The position numbers and the translations under genes are program-made. 64,000 nt of DNA from Citrus sinensis (lineage: Eukaryota; Streptophyta; Magnoliopsida; Sapindales; Rutaceae). The stretch spans positions 26,915,501-26,979,500 of the forward strand of contig NC_068559.1 in assembly GCF_022201045.2 (NCBI RefSeq), read 5' to 3'. The notes under the pieces were generated by a model. The model ran no database searches and was not told where the DNA came from. It saw nothing but the letters and a program-made list of their open reading frames with translations. Shown piece by piece: positions 50,375 through 61,664 of this stretch. Each line of letters starts with the position of its first letter. Position 1 is the first letter of the stretch.

Positions 50375-52204
50375 ATGGGAGTGGATATGGGTAGTATGAG
50401 GGCTGCGTTGCCTTCTGTGGGCATGGTGATAGTATTACTGGCTCAAGTTAGCAATATGGAAGTAATCAAAGCAGCCATGTCTAAAGGGATCAACAAATAT
50501 GTCATCATTGTCTATTCTGATGCCCTCTCCAGTCTCTTTTTTCTTTTCTGTTCCTTCTTATTCCACAGGTCTTTATATCTCTGTCTTCCTCTCAGTTCCG
50601 TGATAACAAAGTGTTTGTATCTCTTGTCTACTGACGCCCGCTGCTTTGCAGATCAGAGCGTCCGCAACTCACATTATCCATTCTCTGCAGTTTCTTCTTG
50701 CTTTCGGTTTTTGGGTCAGTTATCTGCTTCTACATTGCTTCTCTGGAAATTTCAAGTACTCATTTTATGTTATAAACATGAAGCAATTTTTTTTTTTTTT
50801 TTTTACAGCAAAATTATGTGACTTAAATTTGCATATTTTAATTTCCCCTGCTTTGTTCCATTTTTCCATGCAGATGTTCTTCCCAGATTTTCTCGTTTGT
50901 TGGTATCCAGTACAGCTCTCCTACACTCAGCACAGCCATGCTTAACTTGATTCCAGCCTTTACCTTTGTGCTCGCGATCATTTTCAGGTTCTTCTCCTTT
51001 TTTGTTAAGAGTCTTAAAGTGCAAGATTCGTGCAACATAATCTGTTTGGTAGAATCTGATGCCTTCCATTAATAATTTAGTTCTTCATATAGAAATATCA
51101 AATGGAACTTTACAAAGAATATATTTTTCTATACAAATACTTCGTTGCTCAAGTCATCCAATCATGCCACATTCTAATAAATTTTGCATGAAATCGGATT
51201 GTTTAGATTGGAAAAGCTAAATTGGGAAAACAAAAGCAGCCAAGCTAAGTCCTTGGGAACCTTTGCGTCGATAGGAGGGGCATTTGTTGTGACATTTTAT
51301 AAGGGCCCTCCACTTATAGGGGAACTTTCACACAGTGATTCACCTCGTCGGCTTCTTCTCTCACCACAGTTAAGTTGGATCCTAGGAGGATTCTTCCTGG
51401 CAGCTGAAGCTTTTATGAATTCAGCATGGTTTATTTTACAGGTTTGGCCCTTTAATTTTCTCTTCTACAAAGCTCAAGGGGTAGTTAAAAGTGCATATTG
51501 ACTTTCAACTTTTTTTGAATTTTGGCAGGCATTAATCCTTAGAAAGTTCGCAGCAGTGCTTATCATAATGTTCTACCTATTCTTCTTCAACACCATTTTG
51601 TCTACAGCATTTGCTCTGATTGTAGTTTCCGAGCCAAGTGATTGGAAGCTAGGACTTGACATAGGGCTTGTTGCTGTTTTGTACTCAGTAAGTGTGTATT
51701 CATTTCTTTCCTCTACTTTAATTCCAAGATTTTTTTTTTTTTAACGAAGCTGTTAACCATTGTCAAGATTCATAATCCTGATATGATCTTCATTTCTTAA
51801 CCTGTAGGCAGTTATTGGCACTGGGTTTCGGGTTGGCTTGTGCACATGGTGCCTGTCGAGAACTGGACCTCTTTATGTATCAATGTTCAAGCCCTTGGCC
51901 ATTGTCTTCTCTATTGTCATGGATGTCGTCATTGTAGGAGACGCTTTTTGTCTTGGAAGGTACTATTGATCAATTTCTTTTCAAATGATTTTCGCTTTAA
52001 CTCCAATTGGTTCACATATGTGCTGGAACTAACATGAAATTTCTTTGCAGTTTAATTGGAGCAATGATAATTGTAGCAGGATTTTATGCAGTGATGTGGG
52101 GAAAGTCCAAAGAAGAAAAGACCACTGAGGATTGTGGACTAGGAAGTGTCAATTCATCCAGGGAAAAGGTCCCTCTACTGCAAAACAGGATAGAAGAGAA
52201 CTAG
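50375..52204 (+). CDS. WAT1-related (UmamiT/EamA) transporter, copy 3
   Basis: Seven exons: 50375-50568, 50652-50714, 50874-50987, 51207-51441, 51529-51687, 51808-51959, 52051-52204; 356 residues, all GT/AG. Signature stretches: MRAALPSVGMVIVLLAQ at the start, GIQYSSPTLSTAMLNLIPAF, the linker with RLEKL instead of the usual RMEKL, RTGPLYVSMFKPLAIVFS, and GAMIIVAGFYAVMWGKSKEEK. The tail ends VPLLQNRIEEN. Ten expected membrane segments. Closest to copy 4 in sequence and in the 63-bp second exon. Substrate unknown. Complete and probably functional. Confidence 0.92.
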
Positions 52205-53791
52205 CATGTTCTGTGTACAGGTTTTTAACAGAATAGTTCTTCTAATTCTTGGATAATAATTTGTGCATCAGCAATATTGATGCACTGTGTTATTTAGTTC
52301 CCTGAGAGTGAGAATTGATTGAAGCTAGGGGGATTATAAATGAAAAGCTCCAGCCTAAAATCTTTTCAAGAGCTTTTCAGGGGGATTAAGGTAGAATGAA
52401 TTTTACAAAAATGGGTAAAGAGTACGCCAAGCATATTTATAATGTTGTTCTGTCAGCTCACTGACTATTGATTAAAATACCCTGTTCATATTTGCTTATT
52501 TCTGTTAATCTTTCATCTAAATATGCCACTGAGCTTTTAGGAGTTTCACGACTCCTTATTACTCTACAATCCTCGTAAAATCCCAAAACCAATCCGGTTG
52601 AAATTACATTAAAAAAGAATATCGCCTTGAGTGTTGAAAAACCATCTAAGGTTATACATTTATCAGAGTCAAAAGCTTTTAAATTTAAGCCGTTAAGTGT
52701 GAGAAGTGAAGTACATTGGTGTTGGGTTCAAGTTTTTATGCACATTGCTTGGAGCAATCACTGCCCTTCACCAACTTTTACTCTAATGTGGGGAGATGAA
52801 AGAAGAAAATGCAGAAAAAGATTTTCAATAGGGAGATGTTTCTAATTATTATAGAGATAAAAGGTCCCCTCCAAAGGAAAAAAAATAATAATAATACAAA
52901 TAATATCTCTAATACGCCTGTGATTCCTTCACTTGTATTTTATATTCCTTTTCCTGCATTATACGCTTTGGATGTGGATGTTTTACAAAAAAATTCTAGG
53001 TTTCGTTTTCCTCCCCTTGTTTTGTTCGGCAATTGGTTTGTGGGGTCCATATGTTCATAAACAATCACAACTTCATTACTAAGTGATATTTTAGTCCAAT
53101 AATATTGCCATCCAAAATATCTTCATCCGGGATATTGGCCCGAGTGATGTAAAATAGTTCATATTTTTTAATATATTGAAGCCAAAAAAGTAGTTAAGGA
53201 ACTTTTAATAAATGTCCCTTAGATGATTTATCTAATAATTATAAATACTAAATCTTATAAGTTTTTATTAAATTTTATTATTATTTATTTTTTAGTAAAA
53301 TTTTTGAAAATTAAATAAATTATTTTGTCTCTACTAGTAAAAATTTAAATTTTAAACTTTTGAAATTTTTTAAATATTAAATTATCTAAAATATTCTTTA
53401 TTTATTTGACAATGTTATTTCATTCTTTTTATAGTATAACTTTAAAAAACTTATCTATTAAAATAATTTTATAATTTTCATTAGAAGTTTTCATCGACAA
53501 CCAAACAAGTAAAATTTTTTAGATAAAAGTTTTATTCATAAAAACCAAATAATAAAAAATTTATTTAAATAACTTATATTTAAAAAACTATACCAAAAGT
53601 AGCTTGAAAGAAGTTGGGATTTTCTCACTGGGATATAACTCTATAAAAGCAGGTGAGAAATGGGATACAGAGAATGTGTCAGCTTATATGTTAATTAATA
53701 ATAGCTTCACTGAACTCACCAGCTGCTAAGCTTGTTTTTGCTTCGTAGTCCGGGAGAATTTGTCAATCAAAGAACAAGAGAGGAGGTGGGA
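52205..53791. other. Spacer between WAT1-related copies 3 and 4
   Basis: Holds the 3' UTR of copy 3 and, from about 53090 to 53620, a strongly AT-rich block that may be a decayed MITE, with AAAAGTAG motifs near both ends. No gene. Confidence 0.5.
53642..53649 (+). promoter_or_regulatory. TATA box of WAT1-related copy 4
   Basis: TATAAAAG lies 143 bp upstream of the start codon at 53792, a normal plant core promoter position. Its survival suggests copy 4 may still be transcribed despite the stop codon. Confidence 0.55.
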
Positions 53792-55888
53792 ATGGACCTG
53801 CGCAGTATGAGGGCTGTCTTACCTTTTATGGGAATGGTGATAGTAATTCTGGTTCAGGTTGGCAATATGTTTGTAATAAAAAAAGCAATATCTATAGGGA
53901 TCAACAAATATGTCATTGTTGTCTACACTGATCTCATTTGCAGTCTCATTTTTCTTCTTTTCATCCTGATTACTCACAGGTCTGTATATCTCTATCTCCC
54001 TGCTCGCCAGTGTGCGCTAGGTATTAGAAGGTTATTTGTGGAAGTCCTTAGCTAAACGACTCTTGTTTTGTTGTTATTTGTTTTCTGATGGTTGGCAGAT
54101 TAATATTTCCAACAGTGACCACATCTGTTCTCTGGAAAATCTTCTTGCTTTCATTGATTAGGTTTGTAACTGGCATCTACAGAACTTGAGTATAAGTCAA
54201 TAACATGGCCTAATATTTCGTTTTGCCATTAAACTTGATAGCTCTCGTTCTATTTCCATTTCTTTGTTAACTTGAGCAACTAATACGAAGACATAATTGC
54301 TGATTCTATTCTCCTTCATTTTCTAATGCAGCTGTTCATCCGATTTCTCCTCATAGATTGGTTTACAGTACAGCTCCCCTACACTCAACACAGCCATGCT
54401 CAACCTAATTCCAGCCTTTACCTTCATACTTGCTATAATTTTCAGGTACTTCCCTCTTTTCAATTGAGAGTCTATGAGTGCCTAATTATTAATGTATGGA
54501 AAGTTCTGCATGACGACCATAAGTTATAGTTATACTGATGTAATTATGAAAATGGTTGAAAGGTATTCTTTTTGCTAATATTTTGTTGTAGGATGGAAAA
54601 ATTGAAGTGGAGAAGCAAAAGCAGCCAAGCAAAGTCATTGGGAACTATAGTGTCCATAGCTGGTGCATTCGTTGTAACATTCTACAAGGGCCCACCCATT
54701 GTCAGGCCCCGCTTAGACATTGCCTCACTTGATCAGATTCAGCCCCTGCAGTCTAATTGGATTCTGGGAGGATTTTACCTTGCAGCTCAAGCGATTTTGA
54801 TTTCAGCTTGGTATATATTACAGGTTGGGCCTTTTGCACTTCTGCAATGCTGAGTAATGAACAGAAAATGATGGCTTTTATTATTTTGGAATTTTTTCAG
54901 GCAATAACTCTCAAAGAGTTCCCAGCATTGATTGTCATGCTGTGTTACCAATACTTCTTTAGTACCATCCTAGCTGCGATGTTTTCTCTGACTGTGGTTA
55001 CAGAACTGAGTGCTTGGAAGCTGAGACTTGATGTCGGACTGTTTGCTATTGCATACTCAGTAAGTATATGGATACCTCTTCCTTCTATTTCGGTTCCAGA
55101 ACTATAGATAGAATTTGGCTCAGAGCAGTTATTCATTTACTTAAGACTCAAGTTTTGTTATGAGTGGTCCAATAAACAAATGCATTACATCATATTAACA
55201 AATTGTACATAGCGTCAATAGGTACTTATAGGTTGATGGCTGCAAAAAAATCACTTAATCAGGTACTGGTTTCTCCAGGTGATTTTAAAATATAATTGTC
55301 ATTTTTTGACCTGCAGGCAGTTATTGGGGCTGCTTTTCTCACCACCTTGTTGTTATGGTGCCTGATGAGAGCTGGACCTCTCTATGTTTCAATGTTCAAG
55401 CCCCTGGCAATTCTCTTCTCTAATGTCATGGGTGTTATCATTTTTGGAGATGGTCTTTTTCTTGGAAGGTATGGTTTTATCAGCTTTCCTCACAGAATAC
55501 CTGGTACTGAAATTTTATAACGCATTGGACCTCCAGAAAATTGAATGATCAAATAATTTTACAATCTTCATTTGTTTGCATATATTTGAACTGGTAGTAT
55601 AAATGCAAAAATAGGACAAGTTAATGAATGATTTGACTGATTTTATGATCAAGACTTAGTGCTTTCTGTCCTTTTCCTGAAAGTTAATGTCAAACATGTT
55701 GCAGTTTGGTTGGAGCAGTTATAATTGTAATTGGATTTTATGTTGTGATGTGGGGGAAGGCCAAAGAAGAAAATACGATTGATGACTGTGGCACGTGGAG
55801 TTCAGAGTTATCCAGTGAAAAGGTTCCTCTGTTCCAAAACAGCACAGAAGACACAAAGTGCTGCCCTTCAGTGCAGAAATTTGCTTGA
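53792..55888 (+). pseudogene. WAT1-related (UmamiT/EamA) transporter, copy 4, premature stop
   Basis: Seven exons fit the family: 53792-53979, 54099-54161, 54332-54445, 54592-54823, 54901-55059, 55317-55468, 55705-55888; 364 codons including the final stop. All splice sites are intact and every other exon is open. In exon 3, however, codon 92 is TAG (54354-54356), where copy 3 has TTT. The seven codons between Cys-Ser-Ser and the Ile-Gly of IGLQYSSPTLNTAMLNL look scrambled, as if two bases were lost after TCC and two gained before ATT. No alternative acceptor nearby restores the frame. A product would end after the third membrane segment or so. Either a young pseudogene, a null allele or an assembly error. 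The ATG at 53792 was chosen over 53732 by alignment with copy 3. Confidence 0.8.
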
Positions 55889-56180
55889 ATAGTTTTAGTT
55901 CTTTATGACACCCATAAATATCAATCTGTAGATGTCGTTACTTCCTTGAGAATTTAATGCTGTAGCTACCCGTTAAGTGAGCTTTAATTGGATTCATGTG
56001 GTATACTTATTGCAAGAACATGTAAATAGTAGCTTCATGGCATATCCTTATAGTTCAGTCAGCCTAGTGAGTTTTTGGTGGATTTACCATGTAAACACTG
56101 ATTAACTTGGAAATATAACTAAAGGATGTGTTACACATTGTCTACTGTTATAAAAGATAGTACTACAAGCTCTGCAACAC
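55889..56180. other. 3' flank of WAT1-related copy 4
   Basis: Short non-coding stretch holding the 3' UTR; nothing else seen. Confidence 0.5.
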
Positions 56181-56185
56181 CAGCA

Positions 56186-58077
56186 TGTAACACCTCAATT
56201 TAACACCATCCTGTAACACCACGATTTAACACGCGAAGAACACGTGGTAATAGGAGGTTACTTACAAATTGAAATCCTTATTAAACAGGTCAACAAATCC
56301 ACAAGTCGAATACCTCAAATTTTATTAAACAAATCAACAAATCCAAAAGTTGAATGCTTGACATTTTATTCGATGCCATAAATGTAATAAAAGTCTCAAA
56401 ACTCTCCAATTACAAGTTCAGAAGACTAACAAGCTTAAAGGAAGTAGAAATTCATCATTTTTTTTATTCAACTAACAAAAGTAAATAAATCTCTAATTCC
56501 AGATGGAGGCACACCTCTCAACAAGTCACTCACTCTACAAAAAGTAATGACGATGAGTGAGCCGTCAACTCAATAAATAAAATCATTCTCAATACACTAG
56601 GCTTATCAAGTAGCAAAGATATTGCAAGCTTTCTTTTTTATTAAAATACATATTATAAGTCATAAATTTCATAAAACAACATATTACAACAAGATAACAT
56701 AAATTCATGGTAATTAAAAACTAATAATTAATCATGGGAGCAAATCGTATAGCATATATGGAGAAGAAGAGGTTAGCTCATGTCAGATAGTGTCACATAT
56801 ACTCTCAATGACCAAGCCAGAAACAGAATCAAAATCAAAATAATGGACAATAGTGTCAGTTTCAAAAATCCATATAAAATAAAAAATAAAGTCAAATCTT
56901 ATGAAACAAAATTTATTCAATAAGCCCTACATGTCTAGTTTACAGAAAGATAAGATTATTCTCAAAAATTGTTTTCAATGGCCATGATTTAATACAAAAT
57001 ATTCATGTTGTCCAGAAAATTCTATAACATGTTTCTTACAGCTAGAGTTTCAAATTAAGCATATATTCACAACAATAAAAACATAAGCAATAAAGACTCA
57101 TCAATTAAGAAGCTTCTAATTAAACTAAGATCTCTAACTCTATTGCAGAAATGGAGAAGGTTGCTACGATTGATTTAGAATTTAGAACTTGTTGGAGTTG
57201 AGAGAGAAGGAAGATGAAGTGATGAACAATGAAAGAAGTGAATAAATCTATATTCCTTCTTTCAAGTCCAGGTTGTCAACCAAGCATTAACAAACACAAA
57301 GCAAGCAAATAAAAAATATAAATATACATGTAAAGCAAGCTTTAATAAAACAAATTTAATAAAATAAAAAACAAATATAAAGCAAACTTATTATAATAAG
57401 TGTAATCATGAATACAAAGCAAATTTTAATAAATTTAATAATAAATTAAAGTGAACTTTAATAAAGAAAATTTAATAAAACAACAATAAATATATAACAA
57501 GCTTAAACAAATGTAATTATGAATGTTCATAATTACATCTTTGAATAAATACAAGCCTTTATAATAAATGTAAATAATAAGGTTATTGTTATATTGGAGT
57601 TAATTTATGGTGGAATACGAACCTTAGCCACACACACGCAAAGTAATAAATAATAAAAAATTTATTATAATTTTAATTGTGTAGTTATGAAGAGATGTTC
57701 TATCTTAAAGTAGTTTCAATATAGACATACCCACATAATAAATGCGTAACAAATGTAAGTAATAATAAAAACATACATGTCTTGTGTAATTAATACATGT
57801 AACATTAGGAAATTCTTGGTAACTCTAATAAAATTAAAAAAATCTAGAATCATTCCCTAAAATTTCTTAATAAACTAATAAAAAAAAATGACACTTCTTA
57901 TTTTCTCACTGACAATAATCAAGATAAAACTATGATAACACAATGATACCATACCAAGCTGAATCCAGATATTGAATCTAGTCTATAATGATCATCGAGC
58001 ACTGTTATAGTACGACTGTAATACCATTGGACCCCAATAACCATAATTATTAATAAAGATAATCCGAAGGCGTTACA
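56186..58077. mobile_element. Transposon-derived block with TGTAACACC...GGCGTTACA ends
   Basis: About 1.9 kb of AT-rich, non-coding sequence bounded by TGTAACACC (56186, with a second copy at 56212) and GGCGTTACA (ending 58077). Such ends with TG...CA suggest a solo LTR, but no 5-bp duplication fits. An alternative is a MULE-like unit: CTGCAACAC (56172-56180) and CTGCAACCC (58087-58095) would be a 9-bp duplication with one mismatch. The right boundary lies about 250 bp before the start codon of copy 5. Confidence 0.42.
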
Positions 58078-58329
58078 CGGCTAGCCCTGCAACCCACTTA
58101 AAAGTCAATAATCAATCACTGATTAGTAATTATATTTATCTCATTTAAAGCCATAGATTGTTCATTCGTAACATAAAGGTCCCTTCACCAATAACAAAGT
58201 TCATTATTAACTGTCAACGCTAAAGAAACAGTTAGAAAATGGAGTAAACATTTGATACGTGTCATCAAGAAAATAATCTTTCTGCCCCAAATTCCAGAGC
58301 CCGTACTGGCAATCGGAGGGAGAGAAGAG

Positions 58330-61300
58330 ATGGGAAAAGTTGGTTTAGCGCCAGTTATTGGGATGATGATGGCAGAGTGCGCTCAAGTTGGGCTGATGTT
58401 TGCCGGCAAAGCAGCCATGTCTGATGGGATGAGCAACCTGGTCTTCGTTTTTTACTCCAACGCATTCGCCTCTCTCGTTCTCCTCCCCGCTTCACTTCTC
58501 TTCCACAGGTTACTTATCCTTCGTTAATCTCAAAGATCAAAGCTTCTCATGTTTTAATCAATTCATCATCTCTATGCAGATCACAAATTCCTCCACTCAC
58601 TTTGCCTATTCTATCTGCTTTCTTCCTACTTGGCTTTCTTGGGTATGCTAAGTTTTACTTCTTTGACCTTGTGGCTGGTTTCTTTTTGTTTGATTATAAT
58701 AAATTTTCTTGCTTTTACTCATTCACATGCGGCATATACTGTGTCACAGTGTTAGTAATAATCAAAGATGTTGTTTGTTAAAGGGTTTGTTGTTTTATTT
58801 TACTTCAAGCAGTACTTCGTCTCAGTTTTTTGGCTACGCTGGGATTTACTATAGCTCACCTACACTTTCCACGGCTATGCTTAATCTTGTTCCGGGTTTT
58901 ACCTTCATTCTTGCCATCATTTTCGGGTAATGTTCCCCCCTTTGCTATGATCATTTTGACTTTCTCTTGATTTTGTTCATTGGAGTCTGTTTAGGAAGTT
59001 TATGTTACTGATGCAAATTAATTGCAACCAATAATATAATCAGTTCTCTTTCTCTTCATTTGTATGAGTGTCTGATTCACTACTTCAATTGCATAATTAA
59101 CTTTTGTGAGCCCCAATTATAGGCTTGCAATTACATATTAGACATACTGCTGAAATTTGCTAAGAGTGTATTCCAGTTACAAAATAATGATTATCCAGTC
59201 TGATTCGTGGATTAGAGTAGTATGCTATTTGTAATTAATCCACCATGCAAGGACAAATGGGTTCCTGTCTTTCCCTCCTTAATTATTCATTCTTTCAGAC
59301 ATCAATACTTGATGTGGAAAAGGTTTTGCACCCAATCAATCAGTGACTGCAGTTTGGAGTTAGCGAAGGAATTTCAAAAGAGCTGCTGATAATTAGACAG
59401 ATCTAATGTTATTGCTGAAGTTGCACTATGCCTTTTAAGCTATTAACAAGGGGCTGATGAGTATGAGGTCACAGATAAGCTGAAATCGCTATGTTGGTCT
59501 TGCAGCTTAGACAATATGTCCTTAAGGGAGAAGATACTCAAGCTCTTGTTCTGATTCTGACCCAAGCTTTACCTATACTGTTCTAGAAAACCAAAATCCT
59601 CTTACTATTCTGTTAACATACCTCTTCTCCATTCCTATTTATCTTACTACACTGTGGATGTGGTACATGCCCCCTCCCAGTTTATTAAAATGAAAAATGC
59701 ATGTGTGGATAATCTGCCCCAAAGAGTTATAATCAATTCAGCACTGAACTTAAAGGAACCATGATATGTGATGTCTTCCATTCCTTAAGTCTGTTGCAAG
59801 AGATTTGCTTGCTGTAGAATTAAAGTGGCAATGCAGGTGGGTCTGGCTTTTAAAGTTTCGCGGCCTTCTCCCTTCTATTGCAAATTTGGGAATGTAATAA
59901 CATCGAGGAGAATTATTTGATCTGCTGCCTCAGCTGATGAAATATAATAGGTCTGTATGTGCATTAGCGCTGATGTTGAATTTGCAATTACTGTTTAGTT
60001 ATGGTCATGAGACTCATGACTCAATTATTGATAGATATTGTTATCTTTGAAATACTGGCATTTAGGCATTATGGTTTCTTTCCTTAAGATGGTCTTCAAG
60101 GACATTATTTAAGGGGGGTTAGTTTTGCTACTAATTTAGTGACTTCTTCTGTGTTGCTAATAATTTAGAAACAATGACACAGCCACAAACTCTTTTACTA
60201 ACAATCGTTTTACAAACTGATGCGGCATAACATGATTTGTTGAATAAAATCACCACGTGGCTCCATTAATTATTTTTATTATTCTATATTTTCATTCAAA
60301 CAATCATATTGTGCCACATTAGTTTGTATAAAAATAGTTTGTGGTCATAATGTTACTCCTAATTTAGTGGATTCTTTTGTTGCCCAAAATCACATCTTTT
60401 TGTTTTTTCTTATTTGAGCTCCTCTGATAGTCATATCATCTGAAGAGTTCTTCAGCGACTGGATGGTTGAGCTACTTTTAGTTTCCTTTCTCTGTCAGAC
60501 TTTTCTATCTCAAAAAGTTTTGACTCATGTTTTAATTAATGAATGTGCTAAGTATGGTAGAAAACTTTGGAACAGAAAAAGACTCCTAAGTTGCTTAGAG
60601 TGATATTTTTATTGCTACTGATGGATATAAAATGATTCAACTTGGTGATTTCAGGATGGAAAAACTAGACTGGAAAAGCTCCAGTAGCCTAGCCAAATCA
60701 GTGGGAACCATAGTGTTAATTACAGGGGCATTTATCATGGCATACTGTAAGGGACCCCACCTTCTGATGACATCTTCGCCTCCAAACTTGTCCCTTCAAT
60801 TTTTCGTGCCGCAAACAAACTGGGTCATTGGTGGATTGCTCCTTGCCATTGATTGTGTGTTCACTTCAGCATGGCTCATTGTACAGGTTAGATTCTTACG
60901 AAATAGCGAGAGTGAAAACCAGTTATAAGATTGATGTCTTTTTCGTATATTTCAGGCCTCAATCCTTAAGAAATTCTCAGCTGAGCTGATCGTCGTCTTT
61001 TTTTACTGCTTCTTTGTGGCCATTCAATCTGCAATACTCTGTTTGGTTATGGAAAGAGACCTAAGTAGCTGGAGCTTAAAACCTGGTGTGAGGTTAGTTG
61101 CTGTGCTATACTCGGTAAGTAGAAGTAAAAAGAAAAAGAATGTTTTATCTACATGCTTAAATTATATTCACTTTTTGTCTTGAAACCTTAATATGGAAAA
61201 TGCAGGCTGTTTTTGGCTCTGCATTCCAAGTTGGTGTTTGTACCTGGTGCCTGCACAGAACTGGGCCTGTATTTGTAGCTATGTTCAAGCCCTTGGGTAT

Positions 61301-61664
61301 TGTAATTTCAGCTGTGGTGGGCACCATCTTCCTAGGAGAGACAGTCTACCTTGGGAGGTACATTTTTTTTTAATTTTGGGTGGTGTTTTGACTTGTATAA
61401 GAAGTTTTGTTTGAACATGTTACTGGTCAGATTTCTCTTATTTCCTGTCCTGATTTTCTCCTCCTCTTCTATTATAAGAAAGTGATCATTCCATTTTTAA
61501 TGTAATGCAGATTTATTGGAGCAGCTGTAATTGTTACTGGTTTTTATTCTGTGATGTGGGGAAAAGCCAAAGAAGGGAACTCAGGTGTGGAAACTGGAGT
61601 AAGAAGCTTAGAATCAAGCAGCCAAAAGGACCCCCTCTTGCAAAACAACTTTGAAGAAACATAA
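58330..61664 (+). CDS. WAT1-related (UmamiT/EamA) transporter, copy 5
   Basis: Seven exons: 58330-58508, 58580-58642, 58813-58926, 60655-60886, 60956-61114, 61206-61357, 61511-61664; 350 residues, all GT/AG. EamA 1 has GIYYSSPTLSTAMLNLVPGF and the GMEKLDWK linker (Gly where others have Arg); EamA 2 has RTGPVFVAMFKPLGIVIS, FLGETVYLG (Glu for the usual Asp) and GAAVIVTGFYSVMWGKAKEG. The tail ends DPLLQNNFEET. Intron 3 is 1728 bp, much longer than in the other copies, and carries a small MITE. The ATG at 58330 was preferred to 58252 because the family starts there. Complete; substrate unknown. The most diverged member of the array. Confidence 0.92.
60161..60367. mobile_element. Small hAT-like MITE in intron 3 of WAT1-related copy 5
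   Basis: An imperfect inverted repeat pairs the left part (GACACAGCCACAAACT..., about 60175-60230) with the right part (TAGTTTGTGGTCATAATG, about 60335-60352). The 8-mer TAATTTAG flanks it at 60161-60168 and 60360-60367, fitting a hAT duplication. Element about 191 bp. The flanking sequence has a further near-repeat (CTAATTTAGTG...TTCTT...TTGTTGC), so the duplication could partly reflect an older repeat. Confidence 0.5.

Noticed and set aside
50646-50945. 99-codon frame spanning exons 2-3 of transporter copy 3
   Set aside because: Different frame from the transporter and reads through an intron poly-T; a shadow.
53090-53640. AT-rich block with AAAAGTAG motifs near both ends, upstream of copy 4
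   Set aside because: May be an old MITE, but no clear inverted ends or target duplication could be defined.
53732-53791. Upstream ATG of transporter copy 4 (20 extra residues)
   Set aside because: The extra residues are charged and absent from all other copies; the ATG at 53792 aligns with copy 3.
54326-54529. Alternative open frame across exon 3 of transporter copy 4
   Set aside because: It is in the wrong frame for the family: the conserved SSPTL and LIPAF residues vanish. Using nearby AG acceptors (54356, 54369) also shifts the frame and meets stops, so it does not rescue the gene.
58252-58329. Upstream ATG of transporter copy 5 (26 extra residues)
   Set aside because: No counterpart in the other copies; MGKVGLAPVIGMMMAE at 58330 is the family-like start.
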